From positions 186,001 through 250,000 of the forward strand of contig CAKTEQ010000002.1 in the NCBI GenBank assembly GCA_934552825.1: a stretch of 64,000 bases of DNA, in the 5' to 3' direction. This DNA comes from an uncultured Oscillospiraceae bacterium. Lineage in GTDB: Bacteria; Bacillota; Clostridia; Oscillospirales; Oscillospiraceae. The notes under the pieces are model-generated. The model was not told the DNA's origin. It saw only the letters and a list, made by a program, of their open reading frames with translations, and did not search any database. Made by a program: the position numbers and the translations under genes. Of the stretch, positions 42,551-51,045 are shown piece after piece; within the stretch, counting starts at the first letter, position 1; each line of letters opens with the position of its first letter.

Positions 42551-44133
42551 ATCTCTCTCCTCTTCTCAGTTCCCCGGGCTATGACGTGCAGCACGCACAC
42601 GACGATAAAGCCCAGCACTATGCCTATCCCAAGGGCGATAAAGGTCCGGCTGAGGGACAGGAAAAAGTCCGCCCGTATGTGGCAGAAGGTGTTGCACACG
42701 CCGGTGATCCCCACCGTCACAAGCACCCCCAAAGGCAGCAGGGCGTTCTTCCAGCCCCGCAGGGCGCAGACTGCCGCCGCCCCGGCGCAGGGCCAGGCAA
42801 TGAGCATCTCCTTTGTTCTGGGGCGGGCGTAGAGCGTACGCTCCAGCCAGCTGCGGAACTTCAGTTCGAAAGCACCGGCGGAGAGCATACCGTCCCCCGT
42901 GCGCAGGATGAATATGACGACTGCCGCCGCCACGACGAGGGCGATAACGATGATCTTCACCCTGCCGTCCCGCCTGAAGCTCTGCCACGCGGCGGAGATA
43001 TCCCCTCTGGGGCTGCGCCCCGTCTCATGGTATACGGCGAGCCAGATAATATAGGCGCTGTAAACAAGGGGCAGGAGCTGGCTGAGCTTAACGCCGGAGA
43101 ACATATCAAGCTCCAGCATATACTCAGTTGAGCCCAGCAGCGCACCCACAAGAACGCCGCCCATGAGGCTGCACCCGACGGCGGGCACAAGCGTGACTAT
43201 AAACACGCCCAGCTCCCGGGCAAGGCTCCCCCGCCGGGTGAGCGCCCGGCGCAGGCCGGAGGCGAGGACCATCGCCCCCAGGCAGGGCATGAGCACCGCG
43301 GCGCCCAGCGCCAGCACGTGCAGCATCAGATTCTCTCTCAGATACAGTCCCGCTCCGCAGGCGGCAAACGCCCCGGCGAGGACTGTTATCTGCCAGACAT
43401 TTCCCTTTCTTATTATGGTGCGCAGCACCAGCACACCCCCGGCGCACACCGCGAGGGACGCCATGACGAGCAGCGCCATGGGCGGCTCATACCATCCCGC
43501 GCCCGCGCTCTCCCCGTTCACGGTGATGTTCTGCCGCTGAAGGCGGGCGCGAAGATTTTCGACCACGGCGATATATTCGCCGGTGTCCGTCACCATCCGT
43601 TCCCCGTCCATGAAGGGTGCGAGGAATACAACGCGCACGTTCCTGTCCGTCACGGCGCGGAAGATGATATCCTCGATCTCCCGGGTGCCGCCGGTGCCGA
43701 GATAGTTATACCTGGCGGCATATTTGTCCGCCAGATAGAAACACTTCAGGCATTCCGGGCGCAGCTCGAGTATGGCGTCCCGGGCTGAACTCGTCAGGTC
43801 CGCACCGGTCTGGCTGCCGTTCTCCGTGAGGATGAGGGTCCTCCCCTGCTCCACTCCAAGGCGCACGGCGGCGCCGTCCGTCTCGGGGGTGAGGAAGAAA
43901 AGGTCCCCGGTCTTTTCAACGTATTTTATCCCCGCGTCTTTCAGCTCTTCGTACATATCCTGGGCAGAGCCGTTTCCGAAGGCCGCCATGGTGAGTACAT
44001 CGTGGGCGGACATGACCACCGTCACGTCCCGGTTCTCTTCTTCCCTGTCCACCCTGCCCTTAAGGCAGAAGGCGGAGGCGATGATGCCCAGCACCAGCGC
44101 CAGGATGAGGACTATGTTGCACGCTTTTTTCAA
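42547..44133 (-). CDS. Polytopic membrane protein, DUF5693-like
   Basis: 528 residues. An N-terminal anchor (ACNIVLILALVLGIIASAFCL) is followed by a soluble extracytoplasmic part to about residue 215 (TVVMSAHDVLTMAAFGNGSAQDMYEELKDAG, FFLTPETDGAAVRLGVEQG), then about ten hydrophobic segments. This architecture matches DUF5693 proteins, which accompany envelope-polysaccharide genes in Clostridia; I assign it by pattern only. It starts with TTG, supported by AAGGAGG 8 bases upstream. Downstream of the O-antigen ligase gene and overlapping rarA. Possibly involved in export or attachment of surface polysaccharide (inference). Confidence 0.65.
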   Translation of the reverse strand: MKKACNIVLILALVLGIIASAFCLKGRVDREEENRDVTVVMSAHDVLTMAAFGNGSAQDMYEELKDAGIKYVEKTGDLFFLTPETDGAAVRLGVEQGRTLILTENGSQTGADLTSSARDAILELRPECLKCFYLADKYAARYNYLGTGGTREIEDIIFRAVTDRNVRVVFLAPFMDGERMVTDTGEYIAVVENLRARLQRQNITVNGESAGAGWYEPPMALLVMASLAVCAGGVLVLRTIIRKGNVWQITVLAGAFAACGAGLYLRENLMLHVLALGAAVLMPCLGAMVLASGLRRALTRRGSLARELGVFIVTLVPAVGCSLMGGVLVGALLGSTEYMLELDMFSGVKLSQLLPLVYSAYIIWLAVYHETGRSPRGDISAAWQSFRRDGRVKIIVIALVVAAAVVIFILRTGDGMLSAGAFELKFRSWLERTLYARPRTKEMLIAWPCAGAAAVCALRGWKNALLPLGVLVTVGITGVCNTFCHIRADFFLSLSRTFIALGIGIVLGFIVVCVLHVIARGTEKRREI

Positions 44134-44136
44134 AGG

Positions 44137-45660
44137 TCATGCCTCCTTTGCGTCCTTAGCCAGTTTTATGGCTGCGGCGAGGATGCCGAAGCCCACCCAG
44201 AATATGACCATCACTCTGGGGTAATACCAGGGGTAGTCGATGATGCCGTATACCAGCACGCCCACAAATCCCGCGATGAGCGCCGCAGCAATGCCCTGAA
44301 GGCGGCGGCTGCCCCACCGGGAGGTTATTACCCGGGCGGCCCGGCGGAAGGTCTCCGCGAAGGTGGCGAGCAGGGCAAACAGCCCCAGCCCGCCCATCTC
44401 CCCGGCGACCTGGAGATACAGGTCGTGCCCGTGGATGAAGTCCATCTGAGACGCGTACAGCCCGCTGTCCTTAACAGCCTGCTGGATAACGTCGCTCCCC
44501 AGACCGTAACCCCGGACGGGTCGGACCTTTATAATGTCCCACATAACCTTGTAGAGAGCGCCCCGGCTCGTCACAGAGGAGTCTGAGGAGTAATTCAGGA
44601 TCGACAGGAGCCTGCTGTATATAGTATCCGGCAGCATCGGCAGCGCCAGCACGCACACTATTATGAGCAGCGGCATGAACCGTGGCCACATCATCATCAC
44701 CAGCAGCCCCGCAGCCAGCACTATGGCGACCCAGCCGCCCCGGGAATATGTCAGCGCCAGGTTCAGCGCCCCGATAAGGAGCGAGCCCAGGCTCAGCAGG
44801 CGTCTGACGCCCCGGAAGTACACAGCTCCTACAAAGGTCAGCGGCAGGAACACCACCAGCATCATGGCGTAGGAGTTGGGGTTCTCGAAGAATGAGAACA
44901 CACGCCCCGGCGTGTCCCCGCTGGAGGAGAGGTCAACGAGCTTCTCGTCCACCTCGATGCCCATCGCCTTCTGGAAAAGGCCGTAAAGCCCGGCTATGGC
45001 GATGCCGATGAACACAAAGGTGATTATCCGCACAAGCTCCTGCTCCGACCTTACGCTGCTCACTATGAGCAGCACCGCCAGCATGCAGGTCAGGTGAAAG
45101 ACGAAAAAGCGCACGCTCAGCCCGATATAGCTCGACGCTATAAAGGACAGGCACACCATGGCGGCGAAGAACACCGCGAACGCCCCAACGGAGCCCACGT
45201 CCAGCCGCAGCTCCTTCTTTTTCACGCCGCCCAGCCAGAAAAGGATGAGGATAAGCCCCATGCCCGCGAAGCTGTACATATTGTTCCAGCGCTCCTGGGG
45301 GATGACCAGCATCGCCAGCACCAGCCAGCTTATGAGCACGGCGCTGTGCTCCGCCAGATAGGCGAAAACGCTGCCGCAGACGCCGCCGGAGAGACGCTTT
45401 CCCAACTTTCCGTCAAGCCACGTGAGGAAATTCGGCACGCAGTTCACCACCGCCGTGAGCGCCGCGCGCGTGCGGCTGGAGAGCCACGCTTTCTCTGTTC
45501 TCCCCCCGGAGACGAGCACTGAGAAGAGAATGCTCCCCTCCCACTTCCGGCGCACCCATCCGTAAAACCGGCGGACAAGAGTGCCGATATTGCTGTTTCT
45601 CCACGCCGTCACGAAAGCGGCGAGGAGGGTGTATATAAGACTGTTTCTGTAAAGTTCCAT
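44137..45660 (-). CDS. O-antigen ligase-family (Wzy_C) membrane protein
   Basis: 507 residues, about twelve membrane spans. The hallmark of the family is the large periplasmic loop before the last spans: VRPVRGYGLGSDVIQQAVKDSGLYASQMDFIHGHDLYLQVAGEMGGLGL, with the conserved His in HGHDLYL. An Arg-containing segment ALTYSRGGWVAIVLA is also typical. Such proteins polymerise or ligate lipid-linked glycans to acceptors; in a Gram-positive cell the acceptor would be a wall glycopolymer or S-layer glycoprotein (inference). GAGGTAAC site before the ATG. Forms an operon with the glycosyltransferase upstream. Confidence 0.85.
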   Translation of the reverse strand: MELYRNSLIYTLLAAFVTAWRNSNIGTLVRRFYGWVRRKWEGSILFSVLVSGGRTEKAWLSSRTRAALTAVVNCVPNFLTWLDGKLGKRLSGGVCGSVFAYLAEHSAVLISWLVLAMLVIPQERWNNMYSFAGMGLILILFWLGGVKKKELRLDVGSVGAFAVFFAAMVCLSFIASSYIGLSVRFFVFHLTCMLAVLLIVSSVRSEQELVRIITFVFIGIAIAGLYGLFQKAMGIEVDEKLVDLSSSGDTPGRVFSFFENPNSYAMMLVVFLPLTFVGAVYFRGVRRLLSLGSLLIGALNLALTYSRGGWVAIVLAAGLLVMMMWPRFMPLLIIVCVLALPMLPDTIYSRLLSILNYSSDSSVTSRGALYKVMWDIIKVRPVRGYGLGSDVIQQAVKDSGLYASQMDFIHGHDLYLQVAGEMGGLGLFALLATFAETFRRAARVITSRWGSRRLQGIAAALIAGFVGVLVYGIIDYPWYYPRVMVIFWVGFGILAAAIKLAKDAKEA

Positions 45661-45663
45661 ATG

Positions 45664-46683
45664 TTACCTCTTGCGGTTTTTCACCTGGTAAAGGAGCGCC
45701 AGCAGCCAGAAAAATCGCAGGCGCACAAGGCGCACGACTATTTTCTTGTTCCCCGTCACGCCCTTGGGGTCGTACCCCCGCACGGCGTCGCTGAAGGGCG
45801 GGAGCTTGCAGAGAATGCGCATCTGGCGCGCCTTCTCCCGGAGGGATACGGCGTTGACGGAGGCGTTGATGTTGCCTATCGCCATGAGCAGCCCCGCCCA
45901 GAGCGTGCTCATCTCCCAGTTGTCGATGCCGGTGATGGAGTACTGGCGCACCAGCCCGCGCTTCATCTCGAAGGATGCAAGGAAGGTGTTCACAAAGTCC
46001 GGCAAGTACTTGCGTGTCACGCTGTTCTCGTTGGGGTAGTACCCGTAGAGGGCGTCCCCCAGCACCACCAGCTCGTCGGCGATGGAGAAAAACTCGATGA
46101 GGAACAGCTCGTCCTCCAGATACGCGCCGGAGAAGCGGATGCCGTTTTCCATGACTATCTCCCGGCTGTAGCAAAAGCGCCAGACATAGCCGTTCAGAGG
46201 GCGTTCACCCTCCACCCGGTCCCGGAGAAGGGGGCGCACGATGGCGTCGCTCAGCTCCTCCCCGGAGTATCTCCCCGGGGCAACGCCCAGGGACTCGTAC
46301 TCCTGCCGTCCGTCGGAAAAGACGTTCATATGGCAGCAGCCGACGCTGTCGCACCCGGTCTCGCCTATCGCCTCGTCCATCTTCTCCAGCATACCCGGCA
46401 GGAAGAAATCGTCGCTGTCCAGAAAAGCGATGTATTCCCCTGACGCCCGATCCATCCCCGCGTTGCGGGCGGCGCTCACGCCCCCGTTTGGCTGGTGGAT
46501 AACTGTGATGCGGTCGTCAAAGCCGGCGAAATTGTCGCAGATATCGCCGCTTCTGTCCCGGCTGCCGTCGTCCACAAGGATGAGCTCCCAATCCGTGAAT
46601 GTCTGTTCCAGCACGGACCGGACGCACTTTTCTATGAATTTCTCCGCCTGATAGACAGGCACTACAACGCTGAATCTGGGCAT
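45664..46683 (-). CDS. Glycosyltransferase family 2
   Basis: 339 residues. GT-A fold: FSVVVPVYQAEKFIEKCVRSVLEQ at the N-terminus, ELILVDDGSRDRSGDIC, NGGVSAARNAGMDRASGEYIAFLDSDDFF with the DXD-like SDD metal site near residue 88-90, then an acceptor-domain C-terminus ending in a basic patch (YQVKNRKR). Soluble, probably peripheral at the membrane. First gene of the GT2 / ligase / DUF5693 / rarA unit; it likely adds a sugar to the polymer handled by the ligase. Donor and acceptor are unknown. Confidence 0.9.
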   Translation of the reverse strand: MPRFSVVVPVYQAEKFIEKCVRSVLEQTFTDWELILVDDGSRDRSGDICDNFAGFDDRITVIHQPNGGVSAARNAGMDRASGEYIAFLDSDDFFLPGMLEKMDEAIGETGCDSVGCCHMNVFSDGRQEYESLGVAPGRYSGEELSDAIVRPLLRDRVEGERPLNGYVWRFCYSREIVMENGIRFSGAYLEDELFLIEFFSIADELVVLGDALYGYYPNENSVTRKYLPDFVNTFLASFEMKRGLVRQYSITGIDNWEMSTLWAGLLMAIGNINASVNAVSLREKARQMRILCKLPPFSDAVRGYDPKGVTGNKKIVVRLVRLRFFWLLALLYQVKNRKR

Positions 46684-46734
46684 AATGTCACCTCAAAAGT
46701 TATTGTTACAGTGGTGTGCTGAGACTTGTTCACA

Positions 46735-46925
46735 AAGATATACGCTTGTTCATTTCTTTGTCCCCACAAAGAAACGTAGATCTCCGGAGCCGCGGCGAGA
46801 CGGCGGCTGCCGTCAGGTTGACTGCGGGGACAGAATCCGAAGTCCACTCATTCGTTATACTTCTTATCCCCTCCGTCACCTTCGGTGACGCCTCCCCTTA
46901 TTGATTAAGGGGAGGCTTAACAGCT
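46735..46925. repeat. Dispersed palindromic repeat, copy C
   Basis: Contains CTTGTTCATTTCTTTG and ACAAAGAAACG, the hairpin GTCACC-TTC-GGTGAC (46876-46890), and a palindrome with arms CCTCCCCTTA (46892-46916) identical to 35621-35645, followed by GCTTCGCTGCTCTGCTCATGGG. It fills the 284-base gap before metK; no gene seen. Confidence 0.7.
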
Positions 46926-46967
46926 TCGCTGCTCTGCTCATGGGGGATCTCTAAGCTCTATCCCGCA

Positions 46968-48152
46968 TTACAGCTCGTTTCTGAGCTTTTCCGTCATATC
47001 CGTGCGCTCCCAGGGCAGGTCCAGCTCGGGACGTCCGAAGTGCCCGTAAGCCGCGGTCTGGGAATAGATCGGGCGGCGCAGGTCCAGATACTCGATTATC
47101 TTCGCCGGGCGCAGGTCGAAATTACGCCGGACGATATCCGCCAGCTTCTCGTCGTCCACTATGCCCGTGCCGAAGCTGTCCACCAGGATGGACACGGGGT
47201 GCGCGACGCCGATGGCGTAAGCCAGCTCTATCTGGCAGCGCTTTGCCAGCCCCGCCGCGACCAGGTTCTTCGCGGCGTACCGCGCCATATACGCGGCGCT
47301 CCGGTCCACCTTCGTGGGGTCCTTGCCGGAGAACGCGCCGCCGCCGTGGGAAGCGGCGCCGCCGTAGGTATCGACGATTATCTTGCGTCCTGTGAGACCG
47401 CTGTCCCCCACGGGGCCGCCGATGACGAACCTGCCTGTGGGGTTGACGAAGAATTTTGTATCCTTATCTATAAGCCCCGCGGGTATGGTGGGCTTTATGA
47501 CCGTATCAATAATTGCCTCCCGCAGCTCCTTCGTGCCGATATCCGGGGAGTGCTGGGTGGAGACGACCACCGCGCTGCACCGGGCGACGTTCCCCTCGCC
47601 GTCGTACTGGACGGTCACCTGGGTCTTTCCGTCCGGGCGGACCCAGTCCAGCTCGCCGCTCTTGCGCACAGCGGCAAGGCGCTTTGAAAGGCTGTGTGCC
47701 ATGGAGATGGGCGCGGGCATCAGCTCCGGCGTCTCGTCGCAGGCGTAGCCGAACATCATGCCCTGGTCGCCGGCGCCGATGAGGTCCGCCGCGTCCCCGT
47801 CAGCCCTGAACTCCAGGGAATTGTCCACACCCATGGCAATGTCCGGGCTCTGATCGTCGATAGCTGTGAGCACGGCGCAGGAGTTCCCGTCAAAGCCGTA
47901 CTCCGGCTTATCGTAGCCGATGCGGCAGATGGTCTCCCGGGCGATGCGGGGAATATCCGCATAGCAGCTTGTAGAAATCTCGCCCATAACGAACACCATG
48001 CCCGTGGTGCAGGTGGTCTCACAGGCGACGCGGGCGTTTTTATCCTGGGCGAGGATCGCGTCCAGCACAGCGTCGGAGATCTGGTCGCAGATCTTGTCGG
48101 GATGTCCCTCAGTTACGCTCTCGGATGTGAAAACTCTGTTCTTCATGTTCAT
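46968..48152 (-). CDS. metK: S-adenosylmethionine synthetase
   Basis: Makes SAM from methionine and ATP. 394 residues, typical. Motifs: VFTSESVTEGHPDKICDQISDAVLD (ATP-binding N-terminus), GAGDQGMMFGYACDETPELMP (methionine-binding hexapeptide region), GGPVGDSGLTGRKIIVDTYGG and HGGGAFSGKDPTKVDRSAAYMAR. Two ATGs (48152 and 48146) follow one AAGGAG; the first is 10 bases away. It is controlled by an S-box riboswitch directly upstream, so SAM represses its own synthesis. Next to ahcY, on the same strand. Confidence 0.97.
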   Translation of the reverse strand: MNMKNRVFTSESVTEGHPDKICDQISDAVLDAILAQDKNARVACETTCTTGMVFVMGEISTSCYADIPRIARETICRIGYDKPEYGFDGNSCAVLTAIDDQSPDIAMGVDNSLEFRADGDAADLIGAGDQGMMFGYACDETPELMPAPISMAHSLSKRLAAVRKSGELDWVRPDGKTQVTVQYDGEGNVARCSAVVVSTQHSPDIGTKELREAIIDTVIKPTIPAGLIDKDTKFFVNPTGRFVIGGPVGDSGLTGRKIIVDTYGGAASHGGGAFSGKDPTKVDRSAAYMARYAAKNLVAAGLAKRCQIELAYAIGVAHPVSILVDSFGTGIVDDEKLADIVRRNFDLRPAKIIEYLDLRRPIYSQTAAYGHFGRPELDLPWERTDMTEKLRNEL

Positions 48153-48182
48153 ACTATAATGTCTCCTTCCCTATTTTACCAT

Positions 48183-48214
48183 AAAAAAAGCGCTCCGTAC
48201 ACCGACGGAGCGCT
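48183..48214 (-). terminator. S-box expression-platform terminator
   Basis: 10-bp stem AGCGCTCCGT / ACGGAGCGCT with a 6-base loop and, on the minus strand, seven Ts. It is the regulated terminator of the metK leader. Confidence 0.92.
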
Positions 48215-48219
48215 GAAAT

Positions 48220-48333
48220 TTCTCGTGTTCCTCATCTTTCGATACCGAAATATGCACCGTCGGATTTAGCACCTTGCTCTTTGCAGGTTGCCGGGCTTCA
48301 TCGGGCCGTTCCCTCCGCCGCTCTTGATAAGGT
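48220..48333 (-). ncRNA. SAM-I (S-box) riboswitch aptamer
   Basis: The minus strand reads CTTATCAAGAG, then GGAGGGAACGGCCCGATGAA, then CCCGGCAACC, GGTGCTAAATCC and GATGAG. These are the conserved S-box elements in order: P1 with CTTATCAAGAG and GAGGGA, the kink-turn GATGAA, and the GCAACC and GGTGC blocks. The aptamer is followed by a terminator and metK, the classical transcriptional OFF switch. Confidence comes from the match to the consensus, read by eye. Confidence 0.96.
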
Positions 48334-48349
48334 ATTCAATTGCTTGAAT

Positions 48350-48377
48350 ATTTTACCACACTATATGCACTTGTCAA
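48350..48377 (-). promoter_or_regulatory. Promoter of the metK riboswitch leader
   Basis: Minus-strand TTGACA (48372-48377) and TAAAAT (48350-48355), 16 bases apart, just upstream of the aptamer and 8 bases beyond the ahcY stop. Confidence 0.8.
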
Positions 48378-48384
48378 GCCCCTG

Positions 48385-49632
48385 TTACTCCACTTCCCAG
48401 CCCGCGAGGTACTCCCGCTGCCGGTCTGTGAGGGTGTCTATCCGCAGGTGCCCCGCCTCAAGGCGCAGGCGGGCGACCTCGTTGTCCGTCTCCTCCGTCA
48501 CCTCATAGACGCCGGGGGCGAGCTTTTTCCCGTTCTCCAGCATCCACAGAAGGCTCAATGTCTGCACGGCAAAGCTCATGTCCATTATCTCCGCCGGGTG
48601 GCCGTTGCCGCCGGCGAGGTTCACAAGACGTCCCTCCGCCAGGAGCATCAGGCGGCGTCCGTCCGGCATGGTGAAGGCCTCGATCTCGTCCCGGACGATC
48701 TCCCGCTTCACCGCCAGCTCAGCCAGCGCCCTGCCGTCCACCTCCACGTCAAAGTGGCCGGCGTTGGACAGGAGCACCCCGTCCTTCATGACTTCAAAGT
48801 GCCGCTTTGTGATGACATCGCAGCAGCCTGTGCTGGTGACGAAAATGTCTCCAAGAGGCGCAGCTTCGTCCATGGGCATGACCCGGAAGTTCTCCATTGT
48901 CGCCTCCAGAGCCTTGAAGGGGTCTATCTCCGTGACGATAACGTCCGCGCCCATGCCCTTTGCCCGCATGGCGATGCCCCTGCCGCAGTAGCCATAGCCC
49001 GCGACGACCACGGTCTTCCCCGCGACGAGGAGATTCGTCAGGTGCATCAAAGCGTCCCACACGGACTGGCCCGTGCCGTACTTATTGTCATAGTAGTGCT
49101 TGCACTTGGCGTCGTTCACATTTACCATGGGGAAATTCAGCTGCCCCGCCGCTGCCCGCGCGTGGAGCCGGTGGACGCCCGTTGTCGTCTCCTCGCAGCC
49201 GCCGATAAGCTCATCCGCCAGGTCCTCGTGGCCGCTGTGGAGCAGGGCTACCAGGTCCCCGCCGTCGTCGATTATCAGGTTGGGATGGTGGGACAGTGCG
49301 CCCAGGAGCAGGTTCTTATACTCCTCGTCGTCCACGCCCCGCACGCCGAAGGTCTCGATGCCCAGGCTGTCCAGCGCCGCCGCCACGTCGTCCTGGGTGG
49401 ACAGGGGGTTGCAGCCCGTGACGTACACCTGCGCGCCCCCCGCGTTAAGGCAGACGGCGAGGTAGGCGGTCTTCGCCTCCAGGTGGATGGACATTGTTAT
49501 CTTCAGCCCGGCAAAGGGCTTCTCCTGCTCCAGACGCCTGCGCAGGGCGTTCATGGCGGGCATATAGCTGCTCGCCCAGCGTATTTTTTTCAGCCCGCTC
49601 TCCACGGATGCTTCTCTGTTGATGATGCTCAT
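48385..49632 (-). CDS. ahcY: Adenosylhomocysteinase
   Basis: NAD-dependent hydrolysis of S-adenosylhomocysteine to adenosine and homocysteine, clearing the product inhibitor of methyltransferases. 415 residues, the shorter bacterial type. Conserved: GLKITMSIHLEAKTAYLAVCLNAGGAQV, NLIIDDGGDLVALLH, NVNDAKCKHYYDNKYGTGQSVWDAL with the catalytic Lys/Asp, and the NAD site VVVAGYGYCGRGIAMRAKGMGADV. GGGAG before the ATG. It lies upstream of metK but has its own promoter, outside the S-box. Confidence 0.95.
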   Translation of the reverse strand: MSIINREASVESGLKKIRWASSYMPAMNALRRRLEQEKPFAGLKITMSIHLEAKTAYLAVCLNAGGAQVYVTGCNPLSTQDDVAAALDSLGIETFGVRGVDDEEYKNLLLGALSHHPNLIIDDGGDLVALLHSGHEDLADELIGGCEETTTGVHRLHARAAAGQLNFPMVNVNDAKCKHYYDNKYGTGQSVWDALMHLTNLLVAGKTVVVAGYGYCGRGIAMRAKGMGADVIVTEIDPFKALEATMENFRVMPMDEAAPLGDIFVTSTGCCDVITKRHFEVMKDGVLLSNAGHFDVEVDGRALAELAVKREIVRDEIEAFTMPDGRRLMLLAEGRLVNLAGGNGHPAEIMDMSFAVQTLSLLWMLENGKKLAPGVYEVTEETDNEVARLRLEAGHLRIDTLTDRQREYLAGWEVE

Positions 49633-49679
49633 TTATATTCTCCCTTCAAACGGCTTCTCAGCCGGTCGTGCCTGGCCCG

Positions 49680-49708
49680 ATTATAACCCAAAGGCGTGGA
49701 TTTGTCAT
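49680..49708 (-). promoter_or_regulatory. Promoter of ahcY
   Basis: Minus-strand ATGACA (49703-49708) and consensus TATAAT (49680-49685) separated by 17 bases, about 50 bases before ahcY. Confidence 0.7.
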
Positions 49709-49724
49709 CCCCGGGCATGGGGAA

Positions 49725-49756
49725 TTTTGTCGAATTTTGACTTTGTTTGACGAAAT
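49725..49756 (+). promoter_or_regulatory. Two tandem Spo0A-box-like sites
   Basis: TTTTGTCGAAT (49725-49735) carries the exact 0A core TGTCGAA. TTTGACGAAAT (49746-49756) carries TGACGAA, fitting TGNCGAA. The cores are 20 bases apart, two helical turns. They lie between the divergent promoters of ahcY and the rhomboid-like gene, so either or both could be controlled at sporulation onset. Confidence 0.55.
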
Positions 49757-49788
49757 TGGAATAATTTGTAAAAATTCTGTGAATTCAG

Positions 49789-49817
49789 TAGACAAGCCGG
49801 AAATTTTGGAGTATGAT
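49789..49817 (+). promoter_or_regulatory. Promoter of the rhomboid-like gene
   Basis: TAGACA (49789-49794) and TATGAT (49812-49817) spaced by 17 bases, downstream of the 0A-like boxes. Confidence 0.55.
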
Positions 49818-49850
49818 ATATGCGTCGGAAGTTTTGAAGGGGGGTGCGGA

Positions 49851-50729
49851 ATGGACAGTTTCAACCGCTGGCTGGACAGATTTTGTTACCGGCGCCCGAG
49901 GTTCGGCATACGGAACCTGATGCGGTACATCGTGCTCATCAACATTGTTGTTTACCTGCTGTTCCTTGTGGACACCAGGGGCATCGTTACACAGTTTTTC
50001 CATTTCGCGCCGCCGCTGATACTCAAGGGGCAGATCTGGAGACTGGTGAGCTATGTGTTCGTCCCCGGGCAGAGCAACATATTTTACTTCGCCCTGATGC
50101 AGTATTTTTACTACTTCATCGGCTCTCACCTCGAGGCCGAGTGGGGCTGCGGAAAGTTCACCATCTACTATTTCATGAGCGTGCTCGTGACGGCGCTGCT
50201 GGCACTGGGGACCTTTGTCATAACGAAATCCCTGTTCCTCATGAGTATCAACGCGACTTATATCAACCTCTCCCTATTCTTCGCCTTCGCCACCATGTTC
50301 CCGGACGCGAATGTGCTGCTGTTCTTCTTCATCCCGGTGAAGATGAAGTGGCTGGCACTGGTGGACGCGGCATACCAGGTGGTTATGATAATCGTGAACG
50401 CCAGGTATTTCCCCCTCAATCTGCTGCCCGTGTTCGCTGTTGTGACTTATCTGCTCTTCTTCGCTTCAACGCTTGTGCGCCGGCTCATGGAGCTGACGGG
50501 GCGGCGGCCCAGGGGACCGAAGGTCTATAAGATCACGGACTACCGCCAGACGAAGAAAAAGGCGCAGCCCCGGCAGGCAGGCGCCGTGCCGTCTCTGCGC
50601 AAGTGTTCCGTGTGCGGCAGGACCAACGCAGAGTTCCCGGATCTGGAGTTCCGGTACTGCTCAAAGTGCGTCGGGACCCACTGCTTCTGCATCGACCATA
50701 TTAATAATCATATTCACTATACGGAGTGA
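49851..50729 (+). CDS. Rhomboid-like membrane protein lacking the catalytic serine, with C-terminal zinc ribbon
   Basis: 292 residues. The membrane part (about 20-210) has the rhomboid layout: first span LMRYIVLINIVVYLLFLV, loop GQIWRLVSYVFVPG, HLEAEWG near residue 93, then the span aligning with the active-site helix. There the family GASG(A)IFGLLGAF reads NATYINLSLFFAF (134-146), so serine is replaced by Thr136 and both glycines are lost: likely a pseudoprotease. The C-terminus (252-287) has CSVCG, YCSKC, HCFC and IDHINNHIH, a probable two-site zinc-binding tail. GAAGGGGGG upstream of ATG. It could bind and route membrane proteins, like inactive rhomboids elsewhere (inference). Confidence 0.8.
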   Translation: MDSFNRWLDRFCYRRPRFGIRNLMRYIVLINIVVYLLFLVDTRGIVTQFFHFAPPLILKGQIWRLVSYVFVPGQSNIFYFALMQYFYYFIGSHLEAEWGCGKFTIYYFMSVLVTALLALGTFVITKSLFLMSINATYINLSLFFAFATMFPDANVLLFFFIPVKMKWLALVDAAYQVVMIIVNARYFPLNLLPVFAVVTYLLFFASTLVRRLMELTGRRPRGPKVYKITDYRQTKKKAQPRQAGAVPSLRKCSVCGRTNAEFPDLEFRYCSKCVGTHCFCIDHINNHIHYTE

Positions 50730-50734
50730 CAATT

Positions 50735-50935
50735 TCACCTCCTGGGCGGCTTTACATTGTCCGCCGGAGGGATATCGTGATCTATGACTCTGTGGATCTG
50801 CTCGAAGTCCTTTATGCTTCGGCGTATCAGGACGAGGACGTGGCTGTTGATGCTCCTGCCTTCGTAATCCGCTACGTAGCTGAGCTTTTCCAGCATATCC
50901 TCCTCAATTCGTATGGACACACTCTTGGTAGCCAT
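50735..50935 (-). CDS. Ribbon-helix-helix protein (CopG/Arc type)
   Basis: 66 residues, MATKSVSIRIEEDMLEKLSYVADYEGRSINSHVLVLIRRSIKDFEQ. The beta strand SVSIRIEE followed by two helices with the GRSINSHV turn is the ribbon-helix-helix DNA-binding fold, like CopG, Arc or antitoxins. The C-terminus is short and basic. It converges with the rhomboid-like gene, 5 bases apart. No toxin gene is adjacent, so a solitary regulator is more likely than an antitoxin. Confidence 0.82.
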   Translation of the reverse strand: MATKSVSIRIEEDMLEKLSYVADYEGRSINSHVLVLIRRSIKDFEQIHRVIDHDIPPADNVKPPRR

Positions 50936-51045
50936 AAAATAACCTCACAATAAATATATTTTATGTTTATTTTATGGCGATTCTGTGTTATAATGTCGGA
51001 TATAGATATATTATATATTCATTTTTGTAAAGGGGATGACTTCAT

